DNA of 64,000 nt from Reclinomonas americana ATCC 50394 (taxonomy: Eukaryota > Jakobida > Jakobea > Jakobida). Every line of letters starts with the position of its first letter. The stretch's first letter is position 1. Positions 1 through 10,676 of this stretch are shown here, piece after piece. The notes under the pieces were generated by a model. It ran no database searches and was not told the origin of the DNA. It was given only the letters and a program-made list of their open reading frames with translations. The DNA is taken from NCBI GenBank assembly GCA_048213135.1, contig PS015041.1, positions 21,593-85,592 of the forward strand, written 5' to 3'. A program made the translations under genes and the position numbers.

Positions 1-480
1 GGGGAAGCGATGGGGGAAGCGATGGGGGAAGCGATGGGGGAAGCGATGGGGGGAAGCGAAGGGGGGAAGCGAAGGGGGGAAGCGAGTGGGTGAGAGCGAG
101 AGGAAGGCGAGAGAAGGGCGAGAGGGAAAGGGGTACGAGTGGCGTGTGAGTGAAAGGGGAGAGTGAGGGGGCAGAGAGGAGAGAGAGAGGAAAGAGAGAG
201 GAGAGCGAGAGAGGAGCAGTGAGAAGGGGAAAGCAACAGAGAATGGGGGAATGGACGAGAGCGACAGGGGGAGCGAGTGGGGGAGAGCAAGAGGGGGGAG
301 AGCGTAAGGGAGAGCAGTGAGAAGGAGAGAGCAAGAAGGGTGAGAGGGCGAGAGCGAGAGGGAGAGGGTACAAGTGAGCAGAGAGAAGCCGCGAGTGAAA
401 AAAGCTGGATCGAAAGGAGAACGAGAAAAGCCCCCAAGCGACCTGAGGAACGGAGAGGCAGACAACGGTGAGAACAAGAC
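1..480. repeat. G/A-rich minisatellite and purine tract (intron)
   Basis: The first 90 bases are tandem 12-14 bp units of the type GGGGGAAGCGAT, followed by about 390 bases of degenerate GAGAG/GGGA sequence. On the minus strand this is a pyrimidine-rich tract directly downstream of a clean donor (GTGAGT at 489) of the TPR gene. It is best read as that gene's intron, which continues out of the window. No credible exon is visible in it. Confidence 0.8.
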
Positions 481-489
481 CGCACTCAC

Positions 490-2018
490 CGTAGATTATG
501 TCGGGGTTGATGTGGTCGACACCCAGCAGGATGCTGTACATGCGCAGCGCATCGTTGACAAACCGTTGCGCCTCTCGCCTCAACTGCTCATCGCGATGCT
601 CGGCAAACGCCTGCCCTAGTCGATCAGCCAGTCGCACCTTGGCGCGGAGAGTGCGGACATCGGCGGCACCAAAGGTCTGTTCCGCGAGGTCGTAGCACTA
701 CGTGAGGAGGAAAATGAAGGGTGAGAGCTGCGACACGGCTGATGCCGTGAGTGCGGAAGTGGGTACCTCACGCTGCAAGATGACGGCGTCGGCGAGCTTC
801 AACAACGACAACGCAGTGAGTGACAAGTCGAGAAGAAGACAGAGCGACACACAAACCTCACTCAGGTCACTCAAAATCGAGGCCGCGTCAGACTGCACCC
901 ACAGCAAATGAGCGAACCACCCACCTCCGTCTCACGCACAAGCGACTCACACGCACCAACACCATCACCAACAACTCCGACACCTCCTGCACCGAATTCG
1001 GGTTCATGTGAGTCGCCACGTGATCCGCCAGCTCCGCCCGCAGCGCGCCCAGCTCCGTCAGCGCCCGCCCATTGTCGCCCATAGCCTGCGCGCGACTGCC
1101 ACTCAGCGCACCACCGAGAGACAGGAAAGAGACACAGTTACGCAACACTGTGCACTGAGGCCAGCGCATGCCTTGCCGTCAGCGTCAGTGGATCCGCGTC
1201 GCCGAGCAACTCGCGAAACTCTCGCACGGTGAGCTGGTGCATGATCTCGGCCTCGGCCAGCCTTCCCTGACCCTGCCACGCAACAAGCGCTTCAGCACGG
1301 AGAGCTGGAGTACACGCAGAGAGGAGGGAAAAGAGCGCACCTCATGGCTCTTGGCCTGCACGGCCTTGAGTCGCGTGGCGAACCGACCTCGGAACTGCGG
1401 ATCGCGCAGCGCCTCTGCATAGTACGAATCCTCCAGCTGCCCGAGAAACAGCGACGCTCGCTGCTCGGCAAGCGCAAACTGGCCCATCGACAGCGCCGCC
1501 AGTGCACTCGTCAACTTGCCCGACCACTGCAACAAAAAGGTGAGAGGTTGGTGGTTCAACAAACAGCTACAATCGCAAATCCGAACCTCACGCTGCAGTC
1601 GCAACCGCGGGTCCTCGCGCTTCTTGAACAACGAGGTGTGTATGTACGTTGCGCCTCCACCTGCGTTCAGCGACGTGCCTATCTCAAACGCTGCCGCAGC
1701 CTCGGCATCGTCCGCAAACAGCAACGAGGCCGGTGATTCCGAACGCGGCGACGGCGACCCCAATGACGAGCTCGGCATCACCGATCCGCGTCGCCCCGTG
1801 CGTGTCGCCGACAAGGCCGCCACTGCGCCCATCTTTGACGAGGAGGCGGGCGACGAGGAGGCAGAGGAAGGCGCAACGGACACGCGACGATTGACGAGGA
1901 CAGAGGCGGCGGGTGAGGGCACCTCGCTGCCACCGCCTGTGCGCGTGTGCAGTGAGGAGAGGTCGACGCTCACGGCTGTCTGCCGCCGCCCAGTCGACAT
2001 CGTTGTGGGAAGCAGCAT
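490..2018 (-). CDS. Kinesin-light-chain-like TPR protein, 3' end outside window
   Basis: Seven exons fit in frame on the minus strand: 2018-1587, 1526-1341, 1272-1142, 1095-957, 892-857, 796-767 and 697-490. The last ends in phase 1 at a GTGAGT donor, so the gene continues past the left edge. The first ~120 residues are Ser/Ala/Arg-rich and look disordered. Later exons carry repeated helical pairs of the tetratricopeptide type typical of kinesin light chains (for example LAEAEIMHQLTVREF followed by LTLTARHALASVH, and LAEQTFGAADVRTLRAK). TPRs of this kind bind protein partners. Nothing shows a motor link, so the name describes the repeat type only. ATG at 2018 is followed by a second in-frame ATG six codons later, and either could be used. 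Two exons are only 36 and 30 nt, so their boundaries are the least certain. Confidence 0.72.
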
Positions 2019-2078
2019 CGGACATTGGCCGGAAATTTTCTAGCCGTTTTCGCGCCTTTTGTGAGCAAAGAAACGAAG
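2019..2078. promoter_or_regulatory. 60-bp head-to-head promoter region
   Basis: The TPR gene starts at 2018 on minus and the EF-hand-like gene at 2079 on plus, leaving only 60 bp. Both promoters and 5' leaders must overlap here, or transcription starts inside the neighbouring gene. No TATA box is evident. Confidence 0.5.
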
Positions 2079-3406
2079 ATGAGTGACGCGGAGGAGGAGT
2101 ACGAGGCAGAGACGCCTGGTGATGATGATGATGACGAGGAAGAGGAGGAGGAGGAAGACGAGGAAGAGGAGGAAGAAGAGGAAGAAGGAGTGACGAGCAC
2201 GCAAGTGACTGCTGATTCACCCGTGGCCAGTGATGCCACGCAGCCAAAGAAGAAGGCGAAGAAGGCAAAGAAGAAGAAGAGTGTCAAGGTAAGCTTGTGT
2301 GTGCGTGGTCTCTGTGCGTGTGTGTGCTGATTTGTGTGTGTGTGAGCAAAGGCTGCTGGTCGTACGGAATTGCGCGCGCAACTGAGAGCGTCGGGGGCGT
2401 ACTCGTCGAGGGAGAGTGGGACGTTTGTGACGGCGGTGCCGAGTCCTGGTGGGGCGTCGACGACGTCGGTGGCGCCGCAGCAGTATCCGCACAAGGCGTT
2501 GGAGGAGATTTTTGATCCGAATCGTGATAGTGGGGATTATAAGTATCGGTGAGTGGGCAAAGGGGTAAGAGGGGAAGGGGTAGGAGGGGAAGGAAGGGTG
2601 AGAGGGAAAGGGGTAAAAGGGGAAGGGGTAAGAGGGGAAGGGGTAAGAGGGAAAGGCAGGTGAGAGAAGAAGAGAACAATTGCTTCCTTCCTGCTTGATG
2701 GCGACGATGATAATGTTGATTGTTTGTTGCAGTTGTTGTTGTTGTTGTCCTTCTGCCACGCTCAGTGGGGTAGCAAGAGGAGGACGCAGCTCTCTTCGTC
2801 ATTCCAAGTGAGGGCAGCAAGTGAGCTGTGAAGTCTTTCATCTTGCTCTTTATACTTCTTATTCTTGTTGTTGGTGTCGGTGTTGTTGTTGTCGCTGTTG
2901 TTGCTGTTGTTGTCGATGTCCTTCTCTCGTGCTCACTGGGGTAGCAGGAGGAGGACGCAACAAACTTGTTTATTCTGAGTGAGGGCTCTTTTCTTTCTTT
3001 TTTTGTTGCCGTCCTTCTTCCTCCTCCTCCTTCTTCGTCTTCTCTCTCTTGCTTGTTGATGTCTGTGAGGTAGCAGAAGGAGGACGCAGCACTCTATGTC
3101 TTGCTCTTCTTCATTGTATGTTGCGCTTTGAGAGCGGCAAGAGTCTTCTTCTTGTTCTTCTCCTTCTTGTTTGTTTGTTGTTGTCGTTGTCGCTTCTGTT
3201 CCTTCTTCTTCTCCTTCTCATCGTCTTCCTTCTTTCCATCTCGCTTGTTGACATCAGTGGGATTCAGCGCTTTCTTTTCGTTGTAGAGGGTGCTCTTTGG
3301 ATATCATCTGCGTGCAGCCAGTGAATCACGAAGCGTTGTCTTTCTTCTTCTTCAATGGTTGTTGCTGTTACTGTTGTTGGCGTGGTCCTTCTTCTTCTTC
3401 TTCTCT

Positions 3407-3451
<45 letters not shown>

Positions 3452-4202
3452 TGCTTGCCAGTGTCAGTGGGACTCAGCATGCGAATGACGCAGCACTGTC
3501 AATCCTGCTCGTCTTCGTTGTCGAGATCGCCCTTTGTGAACGTAGGAAGTGATTCACGAAGTGGTGTGCCTTTCTGTCTTTCCTCCTTCTTTTCTACTTC
3601 TTCTTGGTGATGTTGCTGTTTGTTGCTGTTGTCGTCGTCGTCGTCTTCCTTCCTCCTCTCTTTCTCTCCCCCATTTGCTCACTTTCTCATCTCTCTTTTC
3701 TCTGGCAGAAACGACGCCGACCCAGAGATGGAGACGGCTGAGAACAAGGCCAAGCGTGAGCAGCTCAGACACAATCCTGGTGTGTTCAACACTGCAAGTC
3801 ACGTATATCTTGCACTTTTCTCACTGCCACCTGTGCTGCAGGCGTGAACATGGCCATTGATCAGGTTTGCCCCACAAACTGTCCATCATCGCATTGTAGG
3901 TGCTCACTCTCCACAGCTGGTGGCCCTGTATCGCTGCGACGAGGACGGTTTTGTGGAGTTTGAGGAGTATCGGGAAAAGTACGTGGTCATCATGCGTCTC
4001 CTCAATCCCCGGAGCATGCCGGCGGATGAAGTCAGTGAGGAGTTGAAGGTGGGTGGAGCGGACAATGAAGGGAAGGCGGATAAGAAGGCTTGTCGGAGAG
4101 GCGCCTCATACTCACTTCCTGCTCTAGTTCCTTTCTTTTTTCTGCCACTCTGGCTGTTATTTAAGCTTACTTCCTTGCCTTGCTGTCTGCCTCCCTTCTC
4201 GT

Positions 4203-4239
<37 letters not shown>

Positions 4240-5152
4240 CTCTCGATTCTCAGTCTGTTCTGTTTTCTCTCTGCTTCTGTCACACACTGTCTCTCTCTGT
4301 TTATCTTTGTATCTTTCTGCATTTGGCTTTCTTTCCTTGCCTTCTTGTCTGCCTCCTTCTCTCCTCCTTTTTCCCTGTCTGCCAGTCTTCGTGCATGTCT
4401 CTCTCCATGTAGTTCTCTCCCTCTCCTTCCTGACAATTAGTTGTCACCTTTCTGCCTGCTTCTCCTTTCCTACGTGCTCTCTTCTCTCTCTCCATGTCTC
4501 GCATGCCATTGGTGGCAAGTTGACTGGCTGGCCATCTTGTGCTTCACCTCCCATGTGTCGCCTTTTGTCTGTTCTCTATCTCTCACGTGCTCTCTCTCTC
4601 TCTCTCTCTCAAAATGATTTTCGTTCTCTGTATCTCTCTGCATTTGACTTGCCATTCTGTCTGCCTCTTTCTCTCCTTCTGTGTGCCTGTCTCCATGTCG
4701 TTCTTTCCCTCACTACGGCTCGCATACCTGTCCCTTCCCGACAGTTAGTCGCCACCTTTCTGCCTGCTTCGCTGTTTTTAAGTGCTCTTTCTCTCTGTCT
4801 TTCTCTTTCTCTCTCCTTCTCTCTTCCCCCTTTTCTCTCACTTCCTCCTTTCTCTCCCCTTTCCTCTCATCTTCTCCCTCTCTATCCCCTCCCAACCCTC
4901 CCCCCTCTCTCTCCCCCTCCTCAGGCCGACTGGGTGCACGACACTGGCGGCCAGGAGCGACTAAGCCGACCGGCGCTGAAGCAATCGCTGTTCGAGCTCA
5001 CCGATCTGTGGACGCGCACAGTGGAGGTACGAGCACATCGCCACCACCTCCGCTGCAAAGCAATCCTCATTCTATTCTCGCAGGCCGCCGAGTACGCCGC
5101 ATTTGTGCGCGTCGTCACCGACAAGCTGCGCGCCGCGCTCGGTCACCACTGA
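2079..5152 (+). CDS. Acidic EF-hand-like protein, 267 aa
   Basis: Seven exons (2079-2288, 2352-2548, 3709-3779, 3842-3864, 3917-4048, 4925-5026, 5084-5152) sum to 804 nt with matching phases. The N-terminus is a long Asp/Glu tract (residues ~14-36) followed by a Lys cluster (PKKKAKKAKKKK, ~57-68) that could act as a nuclear or nucleic-acid contact. The middle holds one EF-hand-like loop, RCDEDGFVEFEE, which has Gly at position 6 and Glu at 12 but Arg instead of Asp at position 1. Calcium binding is therefore doubtful. The C-terminal exons (starting ADWVHDTGG, then an FELTDLWT segment) resemble the conserved tail of uncharacterised EF-hand proteins of flagellates, which I recall only loosely. 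Function is unknown. Introns 2 and 5 are long CT-rich tracts. Confidence 0.75.
4199..4924. repeat. CT-rich intron with (CT)n microsatellites
   Basis: This is the 3' part of intron 5 of the EF-hand-like gene, an almost pure pyrimidine sequence with several (CT)n runs and repeated TCTGCCTGCTT-type words. It ends in a CAG acceptor. The same composition fills intron 2 (about 2950-3700, with (CT)n near 3412-3447). Long single-frame ORFs here are composition artefacts. Confidence 0.8.
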
Positions 5153-5239
5153 ATCGAGGGTGGGAGGGGAGGGAATGACTGCTGCTTTCTGTAAATGAAT
5201 GGTTTTTACAAGTGCTGTCTCTCTCTGTTTCCAAACTCT

Positions 5240-6813
5240 CTATCGGTATGCCAGTATCATGAGTTGCGACCATATCTTGGAGACGGAGATGGTGTCGCCA
5301 ATGTTGCGCGCGTGTACCTCGCGGCGTGAGGTCATCGGCAACCAAAATGTAGTGGTGTTCGTGTTCCAGCCTTGCGAGTACTTGCTGACGTAGTTCGTAA
5401 AGGGGACCATGTACATCGGTGCCGGTGGTGGCGGCACCGCCAGTTCCACGTCGCGCGAGTTCCCGTCGGCCAGCGAACTGCCTCCGTACACCCCCGGCAA
5501 ACTCGGTTTCTTTCCAGCACCGCCGCCCTCCAGTGCCGCTAATGGCAGCGCATCGGCGGCGTCCATTTCCGCCACCGATTGCTCCGTGGTAAAGATCTCC
5601 CAGTGCATCAGCGAGTCAACGTGCTCACTCATGGAGATGTTGGCGGCCACAAACACCTGCACTCGAGCAATGAGTGGCGCAGTGTGAAGGGTAGCGACGC
5701 TTATCATCAACCAACCTGAATCTCCACTGCTGTTGGTGGAACGAGCTCAGGCACCGGCAACGATGCTCTCTTGCCCGACTCTCGTGGCAGTGGGATGGAT
5801 GGTCGCAAGCTCTGTTCCAGCGACGTCCACCGCGATCGCAGCATCGAGTACGCCGTCATCACATCTGCCACCGACAGCCAGCGATGTGAGTGATCTTCCA
5901 TTCACCGCTCTCGTATAAAACAAAGAACACACCCTCCAGATCGCCAGAGCGCACACGCTGGTCGAGCTCCTGCTCCACGGCCTGCACACGTGCCTCAAAT
6001 CTCGCGTCAATCGTGGCAATCCTTGCCGCCGCCGCCACGATCCGCCCGTTCGTGTCGGCCACCTTCTCGTCAATCGCATCGCCCTTCTCCAGCTGCTCCC
6101 GCACCAACGATCCCAACTCACTGCTCCTCGTGTCCACCGTGCCCAGCTTGACCTTGACACCCTCAAACACATTGTCGAGCTCTGCAACGATCGATCAGCA
6201 GCGGGCGACAAGCCGATCGCGATCGCACTAAAGAACAACTGCACCTGTCACGCGCAGTCGCAGCTGATCGTTTTCCGACTCGAGCTGCTGCACAGTGTCT
6301 ACACACACGACGCGTGTCAGCACGCACACACAACGAGCAGCACTGCTCATCGTCCCCCACCTTGCAATCCAGCGATGCACAGCTCGTGTTCCTTGCACAT
6401 GCGCTTCAGTTCTGCGTTGCTTTGCATCTCTGACCACGAGGAGTGAGCAGAGGAAGGTCATGACGAGTAGAGAGAGAGACGCACCACCCTCCAGCAATCG
6501 TCTCATGCTCGCCAACTCAGCAATCATGACTGTGCGCGCGCGATGAGCGATCACTGTCTGTCTCTCGGCACCTGTTCATGGCCAGACACACGTACTTTCA
6601 TGGTCGCCTAGTGATCGCGTCTCACCCTGTCGCACAGTGCGTCTCATGGCATCCATCTCTGTGATTGAGCACAAACGATCAGCGACCGTCCCAAGTTCAC
6701 TCTTCTTTCTCTCACACACACACACCATCGCGTGTGGCCTTCAACTGCCGTTGAAAGTCGGTTAGCAAGTGCAACAGAGGGCCAGCGGCATCGGCCACTG
6801 ATGAGGACGCCAT
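5240..6813 (-). CDS. Coiled-coil protein, 366 aa, unknown function
   Basis: Eight exons (6813-6726, 6658-6626, 6529-6488, 6429-6361, 6298-6245, 6181-5933, 5864-5716, 5656-5240) join in frame to 1101 nt including the stop. The N-terminal half is continuous heptad-like helix (segments such as AELASMRRLLE, ESENDQLRLRV, REQLEKGDAIDEKV and RFEARVQAVEQELDQRV), so a parallel coiled coil is likely. The C-terminal ~140 residues, in one exon, look globular with a Gly/Pro-rich linker (VPPPPAPMY) and no motif I recognise. The gene is convergent with the EF-hand-like gene (87 bp between stops). An AT-rich TTTTATAC element sits about 20 bp upstream of the ATG on the sense strand. No signal peptide or membrane segment is seen. 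Confidence 0.8.
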
Positions 6814-6911
6814 TCCTCTCGCTTTGTGTATAAAACAAGGAGAAATCGAAATCTCGAACGGACGAACTACACTATGTAGCTCACTGCTTCCTCCTCCTGC
6901 GCTGGCGAGTC

Positions 6912-9404
6912 TCACAGGCGCGCGCGGAGAGTGGGCGTGGAGGTGCTACCGTCCACGTCGGGCGTCACGCGGACGCACAGCTTGCCGGTGTTGGTGCCGT
7001 CAAAGAGGCGATTGAGTGCGCTCGGAGCGCTGCGAAGGCCGTCGACCGTGTCCACGCGGTACTTGACCTTGCCGGCTTTCAGCAGTTTGCCGAGCTCGGC
7101 GAAGCACTCGCCGTAGCGGTTGGCGTAGTCGAGGATGATGAACCTGATTAGGGGGGGTGGGAAGGGAAGAGTAAGAAAAGGGGAAAAGAGAGGAGGGGGG
7201 AAGAGGGGAACGAAGGGGAAGCGAAGGGGAAGCGAAGGGGGGAAGCGAAGGGGGGAAGCAAAGGGGGGAAGCAAAGGGGGGAAGCAAAGGGGGGAAGCAA
7301 AGGGGGGAAGCAAAGGGGGGAAGCAAAGGGGGGAAGCAAAGGGGGGAAGCAAAGGGGGGGAAGCGAAAAGGGGGGAAGCGAAAANNNNNNNNNNNNNNNN
7401 NNNNNNNNNNNNNNNNNNNNNNNNNNNNNNNNNNNNNNNNNNNNNNNNNNNNNNNNNNNNNNNNNNNNNNNNNNNNNNNNNNNNNNNNNNNNNNNNNNNN
7501 NNNNNNNNNNNNNNNNNNNNNNNNNNNNNNNNNNNNNNNNNNNNNNNNNNNNNNNNNNNNNNNNNNNNNNNNNNNNNNNNNNNNNNNNNNNNNNNNNNNN
7601 NNNNNNNNNNNNNNNNNNNNNNNNNNNNNNNNNNNNNNNNNNNNNNNNNNNNNNNNNNNNNNNNNNNNNNNNNNNNNNNNNNNNNNNNNNNNNNNNNNNN
7701 NNNNNNNNNNNNNNNNNNNNNNNNNNNNNNNNNNNNNNNNNNNNNNNNNNNNNNNNNNNNNNNNNNNNNNNNNNNNNNNNNNNNNNNNNNNNNNNNNNNN
7801 NNNNNNNNNNNNNNNNNNNNNNNNNNNNNNNNNNNNNNNNNNNNNNNNNNNNNNNNNNNNNNNNNNNNNNNNNNNNNNNNNNNNNNNNNNNNNNNGGGGA
7901 AGTGAAGGGGAAGCAAAGGGGAAGCGAAGGGGAAGCGAAGGGGAAGCAAGGGCCAAAAGGGACCTCAGGGGAAGCAGAGGGGAACGAAGGGGATAGGCTG
8001 TCTCCCTCTCTCTCGCGACGGTGTATTGTGTCCAGTTGCTTCCTGGGCGGTTTGCGCCTTATTGTCGCCTCGCATGCAGGTGGCAAAGTCATTCCCTCTC
8101 GTCTACCACTCAATCTCCTCACTTCCCCATCATTTTCTTCTCTCTTCACGCACCCCTGGACCTTGATGCGGCGGACGAGCAGCTTGGGGTAGTTGTACGG
8201 TCCCGGCATCGGCTTGGTGGCGTTGTAGCCGGAGATGAGGCCGCAGAGCGCCACGCGACCGTGCAGGTTGACGAGCGAGAGGATGTCGTCGTGCATCTGG
8301 CCGCCGACTGCGAGGTGGCGCGAGTGAGGACTTGTTGCGAATATGATGACATGCAGCTGCGGTCGCTCACCGTTCTCGAACACGCAGTCGATGCCCTTGG
8401 GGCATGCGACCTTCAGGGCCTCTGTGGTGGGGGGGGGGGGGGGGGGGGCGGTGGAGGTGAGGGGGGCGTGAGGTGAGGGGGGTGTGAAGAAGGTGGTGGT
8501 GGTGGTGGTGATGGGAGGTGACGATGNNNNNNNNNNNNNNNNNNNNAAGAGAGGGAAGGGGAGGGGGAGAGGGGGGAAGAGAGGGGGAAGGGGGGAAGAG
8601 AGGGAGAAGGGGGGAGGGGGAGAAGGGGGCGAAGGGGAGAGAGAGAAATGAGACAAGCACGCTTGTCATCACACAGGCAATGCCGACGAAGTAGGAGGAG
8701 ACGTGTAACAGAACGCAAAGAACATCGAAATCGAGTAGAAATCGCGTGTGCGTTTGTGTGGGAGAGAGACAGAGAGAGAAAGAAAGAAAAACGCACCACA
8801 CTTGTCGTCGGCACCGGCAATACCCACGACGTAGCACCCGAGCGACTTGGCAATCTGGCCCGCAATGCTGCCCACAGCTCCGGCTGCAAACGCATACGCC
8901 GTGAGCAAACAAACAACAACGAAAATCCCACTTGCCGACCACCGCTTAACTCCCCCTCACTCACTCTCACTCTCCACCCTCTTCTCCCTGCATCCCCTTC
9001 ATCGCCCAAAGAGCGAAGTGCTACTTCCGTTCTCTATCTACCACTCTACATCCTGTTCCTGCCTGCGCCGCCTCTGTCGCAATCAAGGCACGAAGCCCTA
9101 CTGTGCGCTCTCTCTTCCTCTCCACTTGTTCCCTCATCTTCTCCCTGCATGTCCTCCACCGCAATCAAAGAACGCTGCCCCTCTTTCTTCTTACTCCGCC
9201 CTGCTCTCCTTCTTCTTTCCCTCTGCATCGCCTCGCAGCGACAAAAGAACGGTGCCCTGCTGCCTCTCGCTCTCTCTCTCTCTCTCNNNNNNNNNNNNNN
9301 NNNNNNCGTTTCCCCGTTTTTTCCCCGTTTTTTTCCCCGTTTCCTTTCCTTACCGTCCGTACCGTACCGTCGCCGACGACGACGACGACGAACGTACGTA
9401 CGTC

Positions 9405-9478
<74 letters not shown>

Positions 9479-10539
9479 GAATTCCACCGAGGCACGCCAG
9501 CTGCATGCACAACAAACGACTCGCCGACCGTCGGACGCAACACGTCCACGGCGCCAAAGCACGCCATGGTACCCTTTTTCTTTCTTCCTCTTCCACTCTT
9601 TACCCTGCCCCCTCATTTTCTCTCTGCGTCGCTTCTTCCGCAAGACAAAGGACGGTGCCCTACTTTCCACCCAGTTCCTTCCTCGTCTCCACTTCCGCAA
9701 TCAAAGAACGAAGCGCTACTTTCTTCCTCTCCCAGGCTCCCCTGTTACCCTCCTCGCCTCTCTGCATCGCCACTACCGCATTAAAAAAGTGGCGCGCTAC
9801 TTTCTTCCTTGCTCTCCTCTCTCTCCTTCTTCTTCATTCTTTCTTTCCCCGCAAGGCCCACACCTGCAGCATTCACGACAAACGTCTCGCCGGCCTTCGG
9901 GCGCAACACATCCACGACACCAAAGTACGCCGTCGCGCCAATGAAGCTCAGCAGGCCCATGTACGCGTTGAGCGGAATGCCCGAGTCACGCGGGTGCGGC
10001 ACCTTGCGACACTGCCGCTGGTCGCCGGGCGTGAGAACCGCGTACTCACGCCAGCCCCAGCCGCCAGTCTGCTCCAGTAAGGCAAGGAGAAGGGGAGGAG
10101 AAGGGGGGGGGGGAGCAAAGGCACTCACAATGATATCGTCGACTGCAAAGTGTGGTTTTCCGGTGGAGGCCACGGCGACCACTTGGCCGACTGTCATACC
10201 ACGAAAGACCTCGCCAATCTCCACGGGGGGGAGGTAGCCTTCTTGAGAGGAGGCCCAGATGCGGTTGGACTGTGGAGAGAAGCGGAGTAACGGAGATGAA
10301 ATGCAATGCAATCATGCATTCTCATTCTTTTTCTCTCTCTTTCTCTCTTTGTGTGTGTGCACTTAGGGGAGGGTTTACGCAACGGGGTCGAGGCTGAGGT
10401 AGATTGTGCGCACGATGACTTCGCCTTCGGCGAGGGCGGTCTTGTCGATTTGCACCTCGTGCCAGGAGAAGTCGTCTTCGGTGAGGGTGCCTTGTGGGCG
10501 GCGACGGAGGCGCCATTCGCCGCTGCGGAGGACGGTCAT
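6912..10539 (-). CDS. MDR-family NADP-dependent reductase (prostaglandin reductase-like), 341 aa
   Basis: Seven exons (10539-10384, 10269-10129, 10068-9864, 8883-8797, 8421-8371, 8307-8154, 7143-6912) give exactly 342 codons. The order of motifs matches zinc-independent medium-chain reductases of the leukotriene B4 dehydrogenase/prostaglandin reductase type. These are an N-terminal LSLDP segment, YLPPVEIGEVFRGMTVG, TAYFGVVDVLRPKAGE, the cofactor loop NAAAGAVGSIAGQIAK formed across an exon junction, CPKGIDCVFENVGG and a CGLISGYN segment. Such enzymes reduce activated double bonds of enones with NADPH in the cytosol. Length and motif spacing are normal for the family, but the substrate cannot be told. 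Introns 3 and 6 are inflated by repeats and gaps. Intron 3 also holds a degenerate copy of part of exon 3. The gene is divergent from ankyrin gene A across 137 bp. Confidence 0.9.
7146..7990. repeat. GGGGGGAAGCAAA minisatellite flanking a 511-N gap
   Basis: Tandem 13-14 bp units (GGGGGGAAGCAAA and variants) run up to an assembly gap at 7385-7895 and resume after it. The array lies in the last intron of the MDR reductase gene and is pyrimidine-rich on the sense strand. The array evidently broke the assembly, so its true length is unknown. Confidence 0.85.
9000..9860. repeat. Intronic degenerate tandem repeats and (CT)n tract
   Basis: Inside intron 3 of the MDR reductase gene a unit of roughly 70-90 bp recurs, recognisable by CGCAATCAAAGAACG-like words followed by a CTACTTTCTTCCT-like tract (near 9068, 9160, 9232, 9640, 9698 and 9777). 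A (CT)n run lies at about 9409-9477. A 20-N gap is at 9287-9306, and another at 8527-8546 in the next intron. Confidence 0.7.
9497..9573 (-). pseudogene. Duplicated piece of MDR reductase exon 3
   Basis: This stretch encodes ACFGAVDVLRPTVGESFVV with no stop. It clearly matches the end of the true exon 3 (AYFGVVDVLRPKAGETFVV at ~9950-9864), at nucleotide level too. It starts at the equivalent Gly codon after an AAG that could be an acceptor. Its end has GCTG/GCGTGC where the real exon has GCAG/GTGTGG, so the GT donor is lost (GC at best). It lacks the first two thirds of exon 3, so it cannot replace that exon. Most likely it is a relic of a local duplication within the repeat-rich intron. Confidence 0.65.
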
Positions 10540-10676
10540 TGCGGGGAGAAGAGTGGGGGAAAGAGCGCGAGGGGGGAACGTCGACGTGTCACGGTGTCCT
10601 TGTCACGCAGCGCAGTCCGTCTGACGACAACAGAACGCACACCTCCTGACACGACAACAGAACGTAACGCGTGACG
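10540..10676. promoter_or_regulatory. Bidirectional promoter, MDR reductase / ankyrin gene A
   Basis: This is 137 bp between two divergent start codons. It contains a repeated ACGACAACAGAACG word (about 10624 and 10652) just upstream of the ankyrin gene ATG. No TATA box is seen. Confidence 0.45.

Noticed and set aside
1-90. Telomeric repeat at the left edge
   Set aside because: The 12-14 bp GGGGGAAGCGAT unit recurs inside an intron at 7.2-8.0 kb, so it is an interstitial minisatellite.
2101-2330. Minus-strand Ser-rich and plus-strand Glu-rich frames at the same place
   Set aside because: Only the plus-strand acidic frame starts with a good ATG and splices in phase to the next exons. The antisense frame is a mirror of the GAGGAG composition.
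8648-9944. Long plus-strand frames in the MDR reductase intron
   Set aside because: They are made of (CT)n, poly-Ser/Leu and N positions. The minus strand carries the conserved cofactor-binding exons.
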